60,584 nucleotides of DNA from Clostridia bacterium (GTDB lineage Bacteria; Bacillota; Clostridia; Christensenellales; CAG-138): the NCBI GenBank assembly GCA_017538255.1, contig JAFYJD010000026.1, positions 1 to 60,584 on the forward strand, read 5' to 3'. Position numbers and translations under genes: made by a program. The notes beneath the pieces are model-generated. The model searched no databases. It was not told the DNA's origin and saw only the letters and a list, made by a program, of their open reading frames with translations. Positions 1 to 8,641 of the stretch are shown here, in pieces (positions within the stretch are counted from its first letter, which is position 1; every line of letters begins with the position of its first letter).

Positions 1-32
1 CAGCAATAGATATGAAAAGGAGGATCAACAAT

Positions 33-932
33 ATGAAAGGTTTTATTAGAATCGCAGCATTGCTGCTGTGCGCTATGCTTTTTATGGCTGCCGCCTGCAC
101 GGGCGCGGAAAAACCGATAAGCACGCCCGAGCCGACCGAAGTTCATACCGCCGCGCCTTCGGAAGTTCCTACCGCAGTTCCGACCGAAGCGCAGACCGAA
201 GTTCCTACCGAAGTACCGAGCGCAAAACCGATCGATCCACAATGCGTTGAAGCGGCGTGGAAATATGCCGAGACAGCAAACCGCGAATATGGGTTTTCGC
301 TGCAAAAGGATACCTGCGAAGCGTTTTATGACGGGCTCGGCAAAAGACTTGAATATATAGTGTTTACAAACGGTAAGCATTGGTTCGAAGAGAGGAGTCA
401 AAGCATTAGTGTTTACTTTGATTACTCAACGGGAACGGAGGTGCGGCGGGCCAGTTTGAGCGGAGACCCACAGGCCGACGCACCGGACGCCTCGTCGCTG
501 AGCGAGGAGGAGAAGCAAAAATTTAATGAAACGGGCCTGTTGGGGGAATACGAGGTGACCATCGAAGATCTGACGGCGGCGGGCTATACGCTCGACGGCA
601 CGGATCAGGACTATATCAAGATCGCGGAATACTGCGTAAATCTCAAAGCGACGGAACTTTTGGAGATGCCTGCTTTGATCAAATATCACTGCGACGACGT
701 TAAGGTCGGAGATGTGCGCTTCGATGAGCGTTATAAGGAATGCTGGTTTACATTATATGTGCGTCCGACCTATCCGCAGGCGTTTACCGCATACCTCGCC
801 GGAGAAAATGATATGGGCGCCTTAAAGGCTTACGACGATCCGGATCATCCCGGCAGCATCTATTTTAGCGGTGTTGTGGAGATACAAAAGTTCGGCGCGG
901 TCTGGCGGTGTAAGATAGCGTATCCAAGCTGA
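33..932 (+). CDS. Putative lipoprotein with Pro/Thr/Glu-rich linker
   Basis: About 299 residues. The chosen ATG lies 8 bases after AAAGGAGGA; an in-frame ATG at 12 sits upstream of that Shine-Dalgarno and is less likely. The N-terminus is a short basic stretch, a hydrophobic helix and a loose lipobox (MAAAC), so export and lipidation outside the membrane are expected. Residues of about 30-70 are a low-complexity spacer of TEVP/PTE units like those that lift domains off the membrane. I do not recognise the remaining domain of about 220 residues. A strong terminator follows directly, so the gene ends its unit. The same architecture recurs in the lipoprotein at 3382. Confidence 0.8.
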   Translation: MKGFIRIAALLLCAMLFMAAACTGAEKPISTPEPTEVHTAAPSEVPTAVPTEAQTEVPTEVPSAKPIDPQCVEAAWKYAETANREYGFSLQKDTCEAFYDGLGKRLEYIVFTNGKHWFEERSQSISVYFDYSTGTEVRRASLSGDPQADAPDASSLSEEEKQKFNETGLLGEYEVTIEDLTAAGYTLDGTDQDYIKIAEYCVNLKATELLEMPALIKYHCDDVKVGDVRFDERYKECWFTLYVRPTYPQAFTAYLAGENDMGALKAYDDPDHPGSIYFSGVVEIQKFGAVWRCKIAYPS

Positions 933-971
933 TATTAAGCGCTCGCCAAGATAAAAATCAACTTCAAACGA

Positions 972-1012
972 CCGCCCGCGGAACGCTCCGCGGGCGGCGC
1001 TTGTTTATTTTG
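972..1012 (+). terminator. Rho-independent terminator
   Basis: An 11-bp perfect GC-rich stem (972-982 with 987-997, loop ACGC) is followed by a T-rich tract. It separates the first lipoprotein from the greA promoter. Confidence 0.85.
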
Positions 1013-1042
1013 GCGGCCCTATAAAAACTTTGCCTGTTTTCA

Positions 1043-1071
1043 TTGACAAATCTATGCTTTATGCGTATAAT
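1043..1071 (+). promoter_or_regulatory. Sigma-A promoter of greA
   Basis: TTGACA, 17-base spacer, TATAAT: a consensus vegetative promoter about 80 bases before the greA start codon. Confidence 0.85.
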
Positions 1072-1150
1072 AGGCTAAATAGGTATGGGCATTTTGCCAA
1101 GACCCCGCGGGGCTTGCGCGCTGCCTTTATCTTATTCCAAGGAGGAACAA

Positions 1151-1633
1151 ATGGCAGAAGCAGTACATCTTACCAAAGCGGGCCTCAAAGCCCTTGAGGA
1201 AAAACTCGAATACCTGAAAACGGTACGCCGCACCGAGATAACCGAGGAGATCGCGGTCGCGCGTTCGTTCGGAGACCTCAGCGAAAACGCGGAGTACGAC
1301 GCCGCAAAAGACGCGCAGGCGCATAACGAACTGGAGATCGCGGAACTCGAAGCGATGCTCGAAAACGTCGTCATCATCGAAGAAAATGCGTCGAGCGGCA
1401 ACAATGTTTCGATGGGCTCCCTCGTTACCCTTCGCTTTGTGGATAAGAAGGTCGAGGAGGAGTATATGCTCGTCGGCGAAGCGGAGGCGGATATCTATGC
1501 CGAGCCCAAACGCATCTCCAACGACTCCCCCATCGGCCACGCCGTCATCGGCAGAAAGGTCGGCGAGACCATATCGGTCGAGACCCCGGGCGGCATCACC
1601 CGCGTAAAGATACTCGGTCTGCGCAAGCAGTAA
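1151..1633 (+). CDS. greA: Transcription elongation factor GreA
   Basis: A 160-residue protein, the usual GreA length (about 158). GreA inserts its coiled coil into the secondary channel of RNA polymerase and stimulates cleavage of backtracked transcripts. Residues 1-75 are the antiparallel coiled coil with the acidic tip in SFGDLSENAEYDAAK; the C-terminal half is the FKBP-like domain ending GITRVKILGLRKQ. The ATG at 1151 follows AAGGAGG; the reading frame runs further upstream but has no ribosome site there. A consensus promoter lies upstream, and lysS follows 92 bases later in the same direction, so the two are probably cotranscribed. Confidence 0.97.
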   Translation: MAEAVHLTKAGLKALEEKLEYLKTVRRTEITEEIAVARSFGDLSENAEYDAAKDAQAHNELEIAELEAMLENVVIIEENASSGNNVSMGSLVTLRFVDKKVEEEYMLVGEAEADIYAEPKRISNDSPIGHAVIGRKVGETISVETPGGITRVKILGLRKQ

Positions 1634-1725
1634 AGAGCGCATAAAACCGCGTGCCGCAGAAGCCGACAGCAACTGCGGCATATTTCGATATTAAGGCAAA
1701 ACGAGCCCGAAAAGAGGAAAAACAA

Positions 1726-3252
1726 ATGGAAGAAACTATTGTGGCGCAGGGCGCACAAACCAACACCGAAGCAAATACCGAAGCGGAACTCAGCGAACTT
1801 CTTAAGATCCGCCGCGACAAACTTGCCGCGCTTCAGAACGCGGGCAAAAACCCGTTTGAGATCGTTCGCTTTGACCGCACGGCGCTGAGCGAGGATATCA
1901 AGTCGAACTTCGACGCGCTTGAGGGCCAAAAGGTCGCCATAGCGGGCAGGATGATGTCTAAGCGCGTTATGGGCAAGGCGAGTTTTGCCGGGCTGCGCGA
2001 CGTTAAGGGCGATATCCAGGTCTACGTCAGGCGGGACGATATCGGCGAGGAGCCCTATGCGGATTTCAAAACCTACGATATCGGCGATATCCTCGGCATT
2101 GAGGGCTTTGTGTTCCGCACCAAGACGGGCGAGATCTCCGTTCACGCCGAGCGCGTGACGCTGCTTTCAAAATCGCTCCGCCCCCTTCCGGAGAAGTTCC
2201 ACGGGCTTACGGACAAGGAACTCCGCTACCGCCAGAGGTATGTGGATCTTATTATGAATCCCGAGTCCAAGCGCAATTTCGAGATCAGGAGCAAGTTCGT
2301 TTCCTATGTGCGCCGCTATCTTGAGGAGCGCGGCTTCATAGAGGTCGAGACCCCGGTTTTGAACACGATCGCGGGCGGGGCGAACGCGCGTCCGTTCATC
2401 ACGCACCACAATACGCTCGATATCGATATGTATATGCGCATAGCGACGGAGCTTCACCTTAAGAGGCTCATCGTCGGCGGTATGGACCGCGTTTTTGAGG
2501 TCGGCAGGATATTCCGCAACGAGGGTATGGACACGCGCCATAATCCCGAGTTCACCACCTGCGAACTCTATCAGGCGTACACCAACCTCGAAGGTATGAT
2601 GGACGTGCTTGAGGGCATCATTTCCGGCGCTGCGAAGGAGATACTCGGCACCTACAAGGTCAACTGGCTCGGCCACGAGATCGACCTCACCCCCGGATGG
2701 AAGCGCATCACGATGGCGGACGCCGTTAAGGAACATACGGGCGCCGACTTTATGGCGGTCGAAGGCGACGCGGACGCGGGCGTCAAGCTTGCAAAGAGCG
2801 TGGGCGTCGATATGGACGGCGTTGCGCACACCTGGGGCAACGCGCTTTACGAGACCTTCGATCAAAAGGTCGAGGAAAAACTCATCCAGCCCACATTCAT
2901 CACGATGTACCCCGTTGAGGTCAGCCCGCTCGCAAAGCGCAGTCCCAAGGACCCGCATTTGACCGAGCGTTATGAGGCGTTTGTATGCTCCTGCGAAATG
3001 GGCAACGCGTTCAGCGAACTCAACGACCCCATCGACCAGTACGAGCGCTTCAAGGCGCAGGCCGCAAAGCGCGCCAAGGGCGACGAGGAAGCCGATATGA
3101 TGGACGAGGACTTTGTGCTCGCGCTCGAATACGGTATGCCCCCGACGGGCGGTCTCGGCTTCGGCATCGACCGCTGCGCGATGATGCTCTGCGGTTCCGA
3201 TTCGATCAGGGACGTTATCCTGTTCCCGACGATGAAGCCTTTGGACAACTGA
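1726..3252 (+). CDS. lysS: Lysyl-tRNA synthetase, class II
   Basis: A 508-residue enzyme that charges tRNA-Lys with lysine using ATP. An N-terminal OB-fold anticodon-binding domain (about residues 55-170, including GRMMSKRVMGKASF) precedes the class II catalytic domain with motif 2 (VGRIFRNEG near residue 260) and motif 3 (GLGFGIDRCAMML near the C-terminus). The start at 1726 has AAGAGGAAA in front; the upstream extension of the frame is in greA spacer and unlikely to be translated. The first 40 residues are a poorly conserved acidic lead. It is the second gene after greA. Confidence 0.97.
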   Translation: MEETIVAQGAQTNTEANTEAELSELLKIRRDKLAALQNAGKNPFEIVRFDRTALSEDIKSNFDALEGQKVAIAGRMMSKRVMGKASFAGLRDVKGDIQVYVRRDDIGEEPYADFKTYDIGDILGIEGFVFRTKTGEISVHAERVTLLSKSLRPLPEKFHGLTDKELRYRQRYVDLIMNPESKRNFEIRSKFVSYVRRYLEERGFIEVETPVLNTIAGGANARPFITHHNTLDIDMYMRIATELHLKRLIVGGMDRVFEVGRIFRNEGMDTRHNPEFTTCELYQAYTNLEGMMDVLEGIISGAAKEILGTYKVNWLGHEIDLTPGWKRITMADAVKEHTGADFMAVEGDADAGVKLAKSVGVDMDGVAHTWGNALYETFDQKVEEKLIQPTFITMYPVEVSPLAKRSPKDPHLTERYEAFVCSCEMGNAFSELNDPIDQYERFKAQAAKRAKGDEEADMMDEDFVLALEYGMPPTGGLGFGIDRCAMMLCGSDSIRDVILFPTMKPLDN

Positions 3253-3381
3253 TCCCGACCGAAAGCGTTGACCGGTTCCCGTTTTCAAAAAGGGCGGGTC
3301 GACAGATAAAGCGTAGCCTCGGCATCAAGGCACACGTTTTGCTAAAATATGAGCATACAAACAGAAAGGCGATATAACGAT

Positions 3382-4122
3382 ATGAAAAAATACTTTGTTC
3401 TGCTGCTTGCGGCGCTCCTTGTCCTCTCTGCGTTTGCGGGCTGCAATTCGAACTCCGACTCCAAAAAGACCGGCGACGCGCCGAAACAGACCCAAAGCGG
3501 CGCTCCGACCGAAGCGCCGACGGATGAGCCCACCGCTGTTCCGACAGAAGCGCCGACGGATGAGCCCACCGCTGTTCCGACCGAAGCGCCGACTGATGAA
3601 CCCACCGCTGTTCCGACAGAAGCCGCGGACCCCACGGTGTACACCAAGGGACGTATCGAAAACGGCGTCTATATCAACGAATGGGCCGACCTTCGCTATG
3701 TGCTTACCGCCAAGCTTCCGGAGGGCACGCGCGAGGAATACATGACCTATGAGAACGCTGAAACCGAATGCGGTCTGCTCTGTTCCGATATGAACGCCGG
3801 CAGACAGCTTGCCGTAACTTTTGAAAAACTGTCGGGCGAAAACAGCGCAATAACGGCTTCGGAGTACATCGAGATAGCGTCCTCCTCCATGGAAACATTG
3901 TACAAAGCGTTAAATATAACCGTCAACTGCTCCAAGCCCTTCGACTATACGATCGGAGGCCGCGAATACACCGCCGCAAGTTGCGTTTTGAACGACGGCG
4001 CGGTCTATCAGTACTACTGCGCCCGCAAGGTTGACGGATACGTCATAGTAATAATCGTTACTGCGTTAGATGAGGAGACGGTCAAGAGCGATCTTTCCGC
4101 GTTTACCTCCGCAAACACATAA
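3382..4122 (+). CDS. Putative lipoprotein with 12-residue tandem repeats
   Basis: About 246 residues. A basic N-terminus (MKKYF), hydrophobic helix and lipobox (AFAGC) predict a lipoprotein on the outer face of the membrane. The spacer contains three nearly identical 12-residue repeats (APTDEPTAVPTE). The globular part of about 170 residues is not recognised; it resembles the small stress-sensing or substrate-binding domains common in clostridial lipoproteins, but that is only a guess. The start at 3382 is preferred over the in-frame ATG at 3349 because the signal peptide begins there. It lies 13 bases before the acetyltransferase gene. Confidence 0.8.
   Translation: MKKYFVLLLAALLVLSAFAGCNSNSDSKKTGDAPKQTQSGAPTEAPTDEPTAVPTEAPTDEPTAVPTEAPTDEPTAVPTEAADPTVYTKGRIENGVYINEWADLRYVLTAKLPEGTREEYMTYENAETECGLLCSDMNAGRQLAVTFEKLSGENSAITASEYIEIASSSMETLYKALNITVNCSKPFDYTIGGREYTAASCVLNDGAVYQYYCARKVDGYVIVIIVTALDEETVKSDLSAFTSANT
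3514..3621 (+). repeat. Three 36-bp tandem repeats in lipoprotein spacer
   Basis: Three consecutive 36-bp units (3514-3549, 3550-3585, 3586-3621) differ at only a few positions and each encodes the same 12-residue PT-rich unit. In-frame gain or loss of units would change spacer length without disrupting the gene. Confidence 0.85.
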
Positions 4123-4135
4123 CAGGAAACCCTGT

Positions 4136-4630
4136 ATGAGCTTTGTTCGCCGCGCGCAGGAGTGCGATATAGTTCGCCTTGCGGAGATAGAGGTGATGAG
4201 TTATCGGCTCAACTTCTATCCGATATTCCGCACGGACAAATACTTTTTTTCGGAACTCACCGTGCCCGCGCTGATCGCTGAATACGAGCGTTTGCCGCAA
4301 AAACTCGAAAACAGTTTCGTGTATTTTGACGGCGTCGTAAAGGGCTTTATACGCATAAACGGCGAGGAGATAGAAAAACTCTTCGTGGAGCCCGCGTTCA
4401 CGGGGAGCGGCATCGGCGGCGCGCTCCTTGACTATGCGCTTAAAAACACAAACGCAAGCCGACTGCTCGTATTGGAAAAGAACGTGCGAGGAAGACGCTT
4501 CTATGAACGGCACGGCTTTTTGGATACGGGAGAGCGGCAGCGGGTGGACGACACAAACGAGCTGTTCATAGTTATGTGCCGATCGAATGAAGACGGAATA
4601 AACGAGCCGCACCGACGGAGGGCGCAATGA
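4136..4630 (+). CDS. GNAT-family N-acetyltransferase
   Basis: A 164-residue GCN5-related acetyltransferase, cytoplasmic, transferring an acetyl group from acetyl-CoA to an unidentified amine. The acetyl-CoA loop is visible as the FVEPAFTGSGIGGALLDYAL block (about residues 84-103), a variant of the R/QxxGxG/A motif, followed by the typical ARRFYERHGF-like segment (GRRFYERHGFLDTG). Family members modify small molecules, antibiotics or protein N-termini; the substrate cannot be told from sequence. The gene starts 13 bases after the lipoprotein and overlaps the next gene by the ATGA at 4627, so translation of the pair is probably coupled. Confidence 0.85.
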   Translation: MSFVRRAQECDIVRLAEIEVMSYRLNFYPIFRTDKYFFSELTVPALIAEYERLPQKLENSFVYFDGVVKGFIRINGEEIEKLFVEPAFTGSGIGGALLDYALKNTNASRLLVLEKNVRGRRFYERHGFLDTGERQRVDDTNELFIVMCRSNEDGINEPHRRRAQ

Positions 4631-5343
4631 GCACTTACGCGATCTCCGATCTGCACGGATTCTCCGTGAAAAGTTTTGAGGCGCTGCTTGAAAAGGCGGG
4701 GTTTTCCGACGTGGACACGCTCTATGTTATCGGCGACGTTGTGGACAGAAACGGCGACGGCGGCGTTGAACTTTTGCTGTACATAAAGGAAAAGGCGAAC
4801 ATTAGATTCATCCTCGGCAACCACGAGAATATGCTTTTGAACTGTCTGTTTCTTGTTGCCGCCGACGAAGAGCCCGATCCCGGTACGTTTACCGAGGAGC
4901 AGGCGAAGCACTACGACCGCTCGATGCGAAACGGCGGACGCGTGACGATAAACTCACTTCGTGCGCTGTATAAAAAAGACCCTGAAAAAGCGCTGGAACT
5001 GTTTGATTTTTTGCGCGCTGCGCCCGTCTATGAGCGCATAGAGTGCGCGGGAAGGAAGTTTTTGCTGATGCACGGCGGGTTGAGGGGCTTTTCCAAGGAC
5101 AGGTCTCTTGAGGATTACCCCGTGCACGACCTCGTGTGGGAACGCCCGAAACTCGAGGATGAGTATTTTGACGATGTGACGACCGTTTTCGGGCATACGC
5201 CAACGCTTTACTACGGCGACGAACACCGCGGTAAGGTGATCGTTACGAAGACGTGGATAAATATCGACGTTGGTGCGGCGGATATGCTGCCGCCCGCCCT
5301 CGTGCGCCTCGACGATCTTGCCGTATTCTACGGGGAGTGGTAA
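4627..5343 (+). CDS. Calcineurin-like phosphoesterase (PrpE/ApaH type)
   Basis: A 238-residue dinuclear metallophosphatase. All family motifs are visible in order: SDLHG near the N-terminus, GDVVDRNGDG at about residue 37, GNHEN at about 60, MHGG at about 146 and FGHTP at about 190. This is the serine/threonine phosphatase or diadenosine tetraphosphatase branch, which dephosphorylates proteins or cleaves Ap4A-like nucleotides. There is no signal peptide, so it is cytoplasmic. It overlaps the acetyltransferase gene by four bases and is the last gene before a bidirectional terminator. Confidence 0.88.
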   Translation: MSTYAISDLHGFSVKSFEALLEKAGFSDVDTLYVIGDVVDRNGDGGVELLLYIKEKANIRFILGNHENMLLNCLFLVAADEEPDPGTFTEEQAKHYDRSMRNGGRVTINSLRALYKKDPEKALELFDFLRAAPVYERIECAGRKFLLMHGGLRGFSKDRSLEDYPVHDLVWERPKLEDEYFDDVTTVFGHTPTLYYGDEHRGKVIVTKTWINIDVGAADMLPPALVRLDDLAVFYGEW

Positions 5344-5368
5344 ACGGATCGAAGCAAAGAACAACCAA

Positions 5369-5393
5369 TAAAAGCGCCCGCGGGGCGCTTTTA
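5369..5393. terminator. Bidirectional terminator
   Basis: A perfect stem of about 11 bp (TAAAAGCGCCC paired with its complement, loop of 3) has A-rich and T-rich flanks. It sits between two convergent genes and can end transcription from both sides. Confidence 0.8.
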
Positions 5394-5401
5394 TTATGCA
5401 T

Positions 5402-6328
5402 TTATTCGGCGGGGGCAAGGTCGATGACGGCGATCTCCGGCGGGTTGAAGACTCGCGGGATGCGGCCGTAGCCGTTGAGCCCGGAGGTGATGATCATCTT
5501 CATAGAGCCGAGGTCGAACTCGCCCATATCGTATTTGGGAAAGAAGCCCTCGCTCGTCCAAAGCGCGCCTATGAGCGGAAGGCGGATAACGCCGCCGTGC
5601 GTATGTCCGCAGAGCACGAGGTCGATATCCCAATCAACTGCGGCATCCTCGTAGATGAAGGTGTCGGGACGGTGCGACAGAAGCAGTTTATAGCCGTCAT
5701 AGGCGGCAAACTCGCCCAAAAACGCGATGCGCGCGGCAAACTCCTCATCCGTTTCGTCCTCCAGTTGGAACGCGAGCGGATAGTAGCCGCCTATGCGCAG
5801 GTTTTGACCGTTGATCTCGACGTCGACGTATTCGCTCTCCAAAAACTTTGCGCCCGCCGCTTCGAGGACGGCTATCTCCCCGCTTCTTGAATCATAACCG
5901 GTGAACTCGCGGTTCCCCCTCACCGTCGCGCCGCCGTACGCAAGGTAATCGTGGTTGCCGGGCACATAATAGACGGGAGCAATCTCGGCAAGCCGCTCTA
6001 TGAGCGACAGGAACGGCTCGAACTGTTCGTTTAAAAGATGTCCCTCAAACATATCGCCGCCGAGGCAGATGATGTCGGGCGAACTTGAGCGGACGAGATC
6101 AACAAGAGGCTCGTTGTCGTCGCCGTAGACGCGTGCGTGCAGGTCGGAGATGAGCGCGATGCGGAGGCCGCCTGTGAGTTTTGATGAGATCACGGTGTAA
6201 TTGCTTGAAATTATCCTTCCGTTTTTGGAAACGGAGATCAGCGCAAACACCCCGAACAGCACGCAAAGGGTCAGGGGCAAAAGCAGTAAAACAGCGATTA
6301 TTCTTTTAATGGCAGAAGGTTTCTTCAT
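5402..6328 (-). CDS. Membrane-anchored metallophosphoesterase (YkuE-like)
   Basis: A 308-residue protein with a basic N-terminus and one hydrophobic helix at about residues 9-30, then a calcineurin-like phosphoesterase domain outside the membrane. Metal-site motifs are ISDLHARVYG, GGDMFEGH, GNHDY and CGHTHGG. Characterised relatives such as YkuE/YaeI act on phospholipid or envelope phosphoesters such as lipid A precursors, so an envelope substrate is plausible here but not proved. It is the last gene of a three-gene unit with glgB and a ferredoxin, overlapping the ferredoxin gene by four bases. Confidence 0.88.
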   Translation of the reverse strand: MKKPSAIKRIIAVLLLLPLTLCVLFGVFALISVSKNGRIISSNYTVISSKLTGGLRIALISDLHARVYGDDNEPLVDLVRSSSPDIICLGGDMFEGHLLNEQFEPFLSLIERLAEIAPVYYVPGNHDYLAYGGATVRGNREFTGYDSRSGEIAVLEAAGAKFLESEYVDVEINGQNLRIGGYYPLAFQLEDETDEEFAARIAFLGEFAAYDGYKLLLSHRPDTFIYEDAAVDWDIDLVLCGHTHGGVIRLPLIGALWTSEGFFPKYDMGEFDLGSMKMIITSGLNGYGRIPRVFNPPEIAVIDLAPAE

Positions 6329-6762
6329 AGAGGTTCGATGCCCGAAAAGGGCGTAAAGATAAGGTCCTTATCCGCGCGCACGCGGACGGAAAAGAAGCCG
6401 TTTTTGAGGGGGTGGACCAAGAGCACGTGGCAGCGAAAGCCGCCTTCCCCGCCCCGCGAGACAAGAACGGCGTCGAGCCCGCTTTCGAGCGGCGCGCAGG
6501 GGCGCAGTTTGAGCGTCAACTCTGCCGTATCGTTCAGGTACGCAAGGCGCATATCGCCCGACGGGCAGGCGTTGACGCAGGCGCCGCATCCGACGCATTC
6601 CGAATGGTCTACATACGGATAAAGTCCGGTTTTTTCTATCGCGCCGTACGCGCAGGCTTCGCGGCATAAACCGCAGGAACTTCTGCCCCCGCAAAGGCAG
6701 ACGGCGGCTCTTCCGCGAACAAGGCGCGAGGCACTCGGTTGAGAAGTTGGTATTTCGTTCAT
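6325..6762 (-). CDS. 4Fe-4S binding protein
   Basis: A 145-residue cytoplasmic iron-sulfur protein. One classical 4Fe-4S motif is clear at about residues 56-69 (CVGCGACVNACPSG). A second Cys cluster near residue 23 (CLCGGRSSCGLCREAC, followed by AYGAI) looks like a partner site with altered spacing, giving a two-cluster ferredoxin fold. The C-terminal 70 residues carry no cysteine cluster and are not recognised. The gene starts two bases after glgB and overlaps the phosphoesterase gene by four bases. An electron-transfer protein in a glycogen-branching operon has no obvious metabolic explanation. Confidence 0.75.
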   Translation of the reverse strand: MNEIPTSQPSASRLVRGRAAVCLCGGRSSCGLCREACAYGAIEKTGLYPYVDHSECVGCGACVNACPSGDMRLAYLNDTAELTLKLRPCAPLESGLDAVLVSRGGEGGFRCHVLLVHPLKNGFFSVRVRADKDLIFTPFSGIEPL

Positions 6763-6764
6763 AA

Positions 6765-8585
6765 TCAGTAGGTGTAGAACGCCGCTTCATAGGGGTAGAG
6801 CGGGATATCAGCGTAGCGTTCGCCGCGGCGCACCTTGCGGGTCTTGAGTTCGCCCTCGCGTCCGTGCGTGGAGAACACGCAGCGAAGTTTTGACGGGGAG
6901 GAGAGCACTTCGTCGAGCACGACGCGGTAGCCTTTATGCTCAACAGGGGTGAAGTTGAATACGAAGATCAGCCTGCTTTTGCCGTCGCGCCGCGCAAAGG
7001 CGATGACGGAGTTTTCGTTATCGTCCACACTCAGCCATCTGAAGCCCACAAAACCCGTGTCCTCACGGTGCATACAGGGGTTTGAAAGATAGAACTTATT
7101 GAGCGCGCGGGAGAACTCGAGCATATCCCGATGCGCGGGATAGTCCAAAAGGAACCAGTCGAGCGGGCGTTTGAAATCCCATTCGATGAACTGCGCGAAC
7201 TCGCTGCCCATAAAATTGAGTTTTTTGCCAGGGTGCGCGAACTGGTAGGCAAAGAGCAGCCGCATTTGCTCGAAACGCTGTTCATAACTGCCCTGCATCC
7301 TGCCGATCAGCGAATGCTTGCCGTGCACGACCTCATCGTGCGAAAACGGCAGGATGTACTGCTCGGAATACGCATAGCTCATCGGGAAGGTGAGTTTGTC
7401 GTGGTGGTATTTGCGGTAAACGGAATCCTTTTCAAAATAGAACAGGGTATCGTTCATAAAACCCATATTCCATTTATAGTCAAAGCCGAGACCGCCATGA
7501 TTGACCGGCACGGTTATCCGCGGAAATGCGGTGCTCTCCTCCGCGATGATAAGACAGCCGGGGCATTCGCGGTGCGCGACGATATTGAGTTGCTTCAAAA
7601 ACTCGATCGCCTCCAGGTTGTCCTTTTCGCCGTATTTGTTGGGAAGCCATTTATCGCGGCAGAAATCGTGATAGAGCATACAGCTTACGGCGTCGACCCT
7701 AAGCCCGTCCGCGTGGAACTGTTTAAGGTAGAACACGGCGTTTGAGATAAGAAAACTGCGCACCTCGCTCCTGCCGTAATCAAACAGCAGCGTGCCCCAT
7801 TGCGGCATCTCCGCGCGGAGCGGATGCTCGGGCTCGAACAGCGGCGCGCCGTCGAAGCGGATGAGCCCCGCCTCGTCCTTTACAAAATGCGCGGGCACCC
7901 AGTCGAGGATGACGCCGATACCGCGGCTGTGCGCGCGGTCGATGAACCGCATCAGCTGTTCGGGAGTGCCGTAGCGCGCCGATACCGCATAGTAGCCGAG
8001 GGTCTGATAGCCCCAACTGTCGTCAAGCGGGTATTCGGAAACGGGCAAAAGTTCGATATGCGTATAGCCCATATCGGCGCAGTAAGGGATCAATTCGTCC
8101 GCGAGCGCGGAAAGATCGAGCCCCGTTTTCCACGAGCCGAGGTGGACTTCGTAGATGTTCATCGGGCGGATGAACGCGTTTTCTCTCCGCCGCTTTTCAA
8201 GGTACTCCCCGTCCGTCCAGGAGTATTCCGGTATGCCCCAAACAACGCTTGCCGTGCCGGGGCGCAGTTCGGCGCGGAACGCGAACGGATCGGCCTTATA
8301 ACGCTTTTTGCCGTCCGCGCCAGTTATCAAAAACTTATAGCATTGACCGCGCCAAACATCGGTTATGAACGCGCGGAAAAAGCCGCCGTCGATGCGCTGC
8401 ATAACGTTTGCGCGCTCGTCCCAGCCGTTGAAGTCGCCAACGACGCTCACGCTCTTGGCGCGCGGCGCAAAAACACAAAAACGCCAACCCTCGACCCCGT
8501 TCTCGACCGCAAGATGCGCGCCGAGGACGCGGTAGGCATAGGCGTTTTCTCCGATATTGTAAAGATAGAGCGCGTTTTTATCCAT
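6765..8585 (-). CDS. glgB: 1,4-alpha-glucan branching enzyme (GH13)
   Basis: About 606 residues; forms alpha-1,6 branches in glycogen. The N-terminal CBM48 domain (about residues 20-105, with VSVVGDFNGWD) is followed by a GH13 barrel with the four conserved regions: DWVPAHF, GLRVDAVSCM with the catalytic Asp, IIAEES with the catalytic Glu, and FSHDE. The C-terminal beta domain ends at the stop. The ATG at 8585 was chosen because GAGGTG precedes it; the frame continues 12 codons further. A promoter sits inside the 3' end of mnmE. glgP and a phosphoglucomutase elsewhere in the window complete glycogen turnover. Confidence 0.95.
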   Translation of the reverse strand: MDKNALYLYNIGENAYAYRVLGAHLAVENGVEGWRFCVFAPRAKSVSVVGDFNGWDERANVMQRIDGGFFRAFITDVWRGQCYKFLITGADGKKRYKADPFAFRAELRPGTASVVWGIPEYSWTDGEYLEKRRRENAFIRPMNIYEVHLGSWKTGLDLSALADELIPYCADMGYTHIELLPVSEYPLDDSWGYQTLGYYAVSARYGTPEQLMRFIDRAHSRGIGVILDWVPAHFVKDEAGLIRFDGAPLFEPEHPLRAEMPQWGTLLFDYGRSEVRSFLISNAVFYLKQFHADGLRVDAVSCMLYHDFCRDKWLPNKYGEKDNLEAIEFLKQLNIVAHRECPGCLIIAEESTAFPRITVPVNHGGLGFDYKWNMGFMNDTLFYFEKDSVYRKYHHDKLTFPMSYAYSEQYILPFSHDEVVHGKHSLIGRMQGSYEQRFEQMRLLFAYQFAHPGKKLNFMGSEFAQFIEWDFKRPLDWFLLDYPAHRDMLEFSRALNKFYLSNPCMHREDTGFVGFRWLSVDDNENSVIAFARRDGKSRLIFVFNFTPVEHKGYRVVLDEVLSSPSKLRCVFSTHGREGELKTRKVRRGERYADIPLYPYEAAFYTY

Positions 8586-8612
8586 AGTGCACCTCAAAAC
8601 CGTGTTGTAAGT

Positions 8613-8641
8613 ATTATACACTACAGCGCGCTATTTGCCAA
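8613..8641 (-). promoter_or_regulatory. Promoter of the glgB operon
   Basis: On the minus strand TTGGCA, 17 bases, TATAAT, about 28 bases before the glgB start. The -35 overlaps the last codons of mnmE, so glgB can be expressed apart from the ribosomal-protein cluster. Confidence 0.75.

Noticed and set aside
1127..1681. Long open frame on the minus strand opposite greA
   Set aside because: It lies fully opposite a certain greA gene, has no ribosome site and no recognisable protein features; GC-rich genes here often leave the opposite frame open.
2167..3288. 373-codon frame opposite lysS
   Set aside because: It mirrors a complete class II synthetase, has no promoter or ribosome site, and its composition (Arg, His, Val, Gly-rich) is that of antisense frames.
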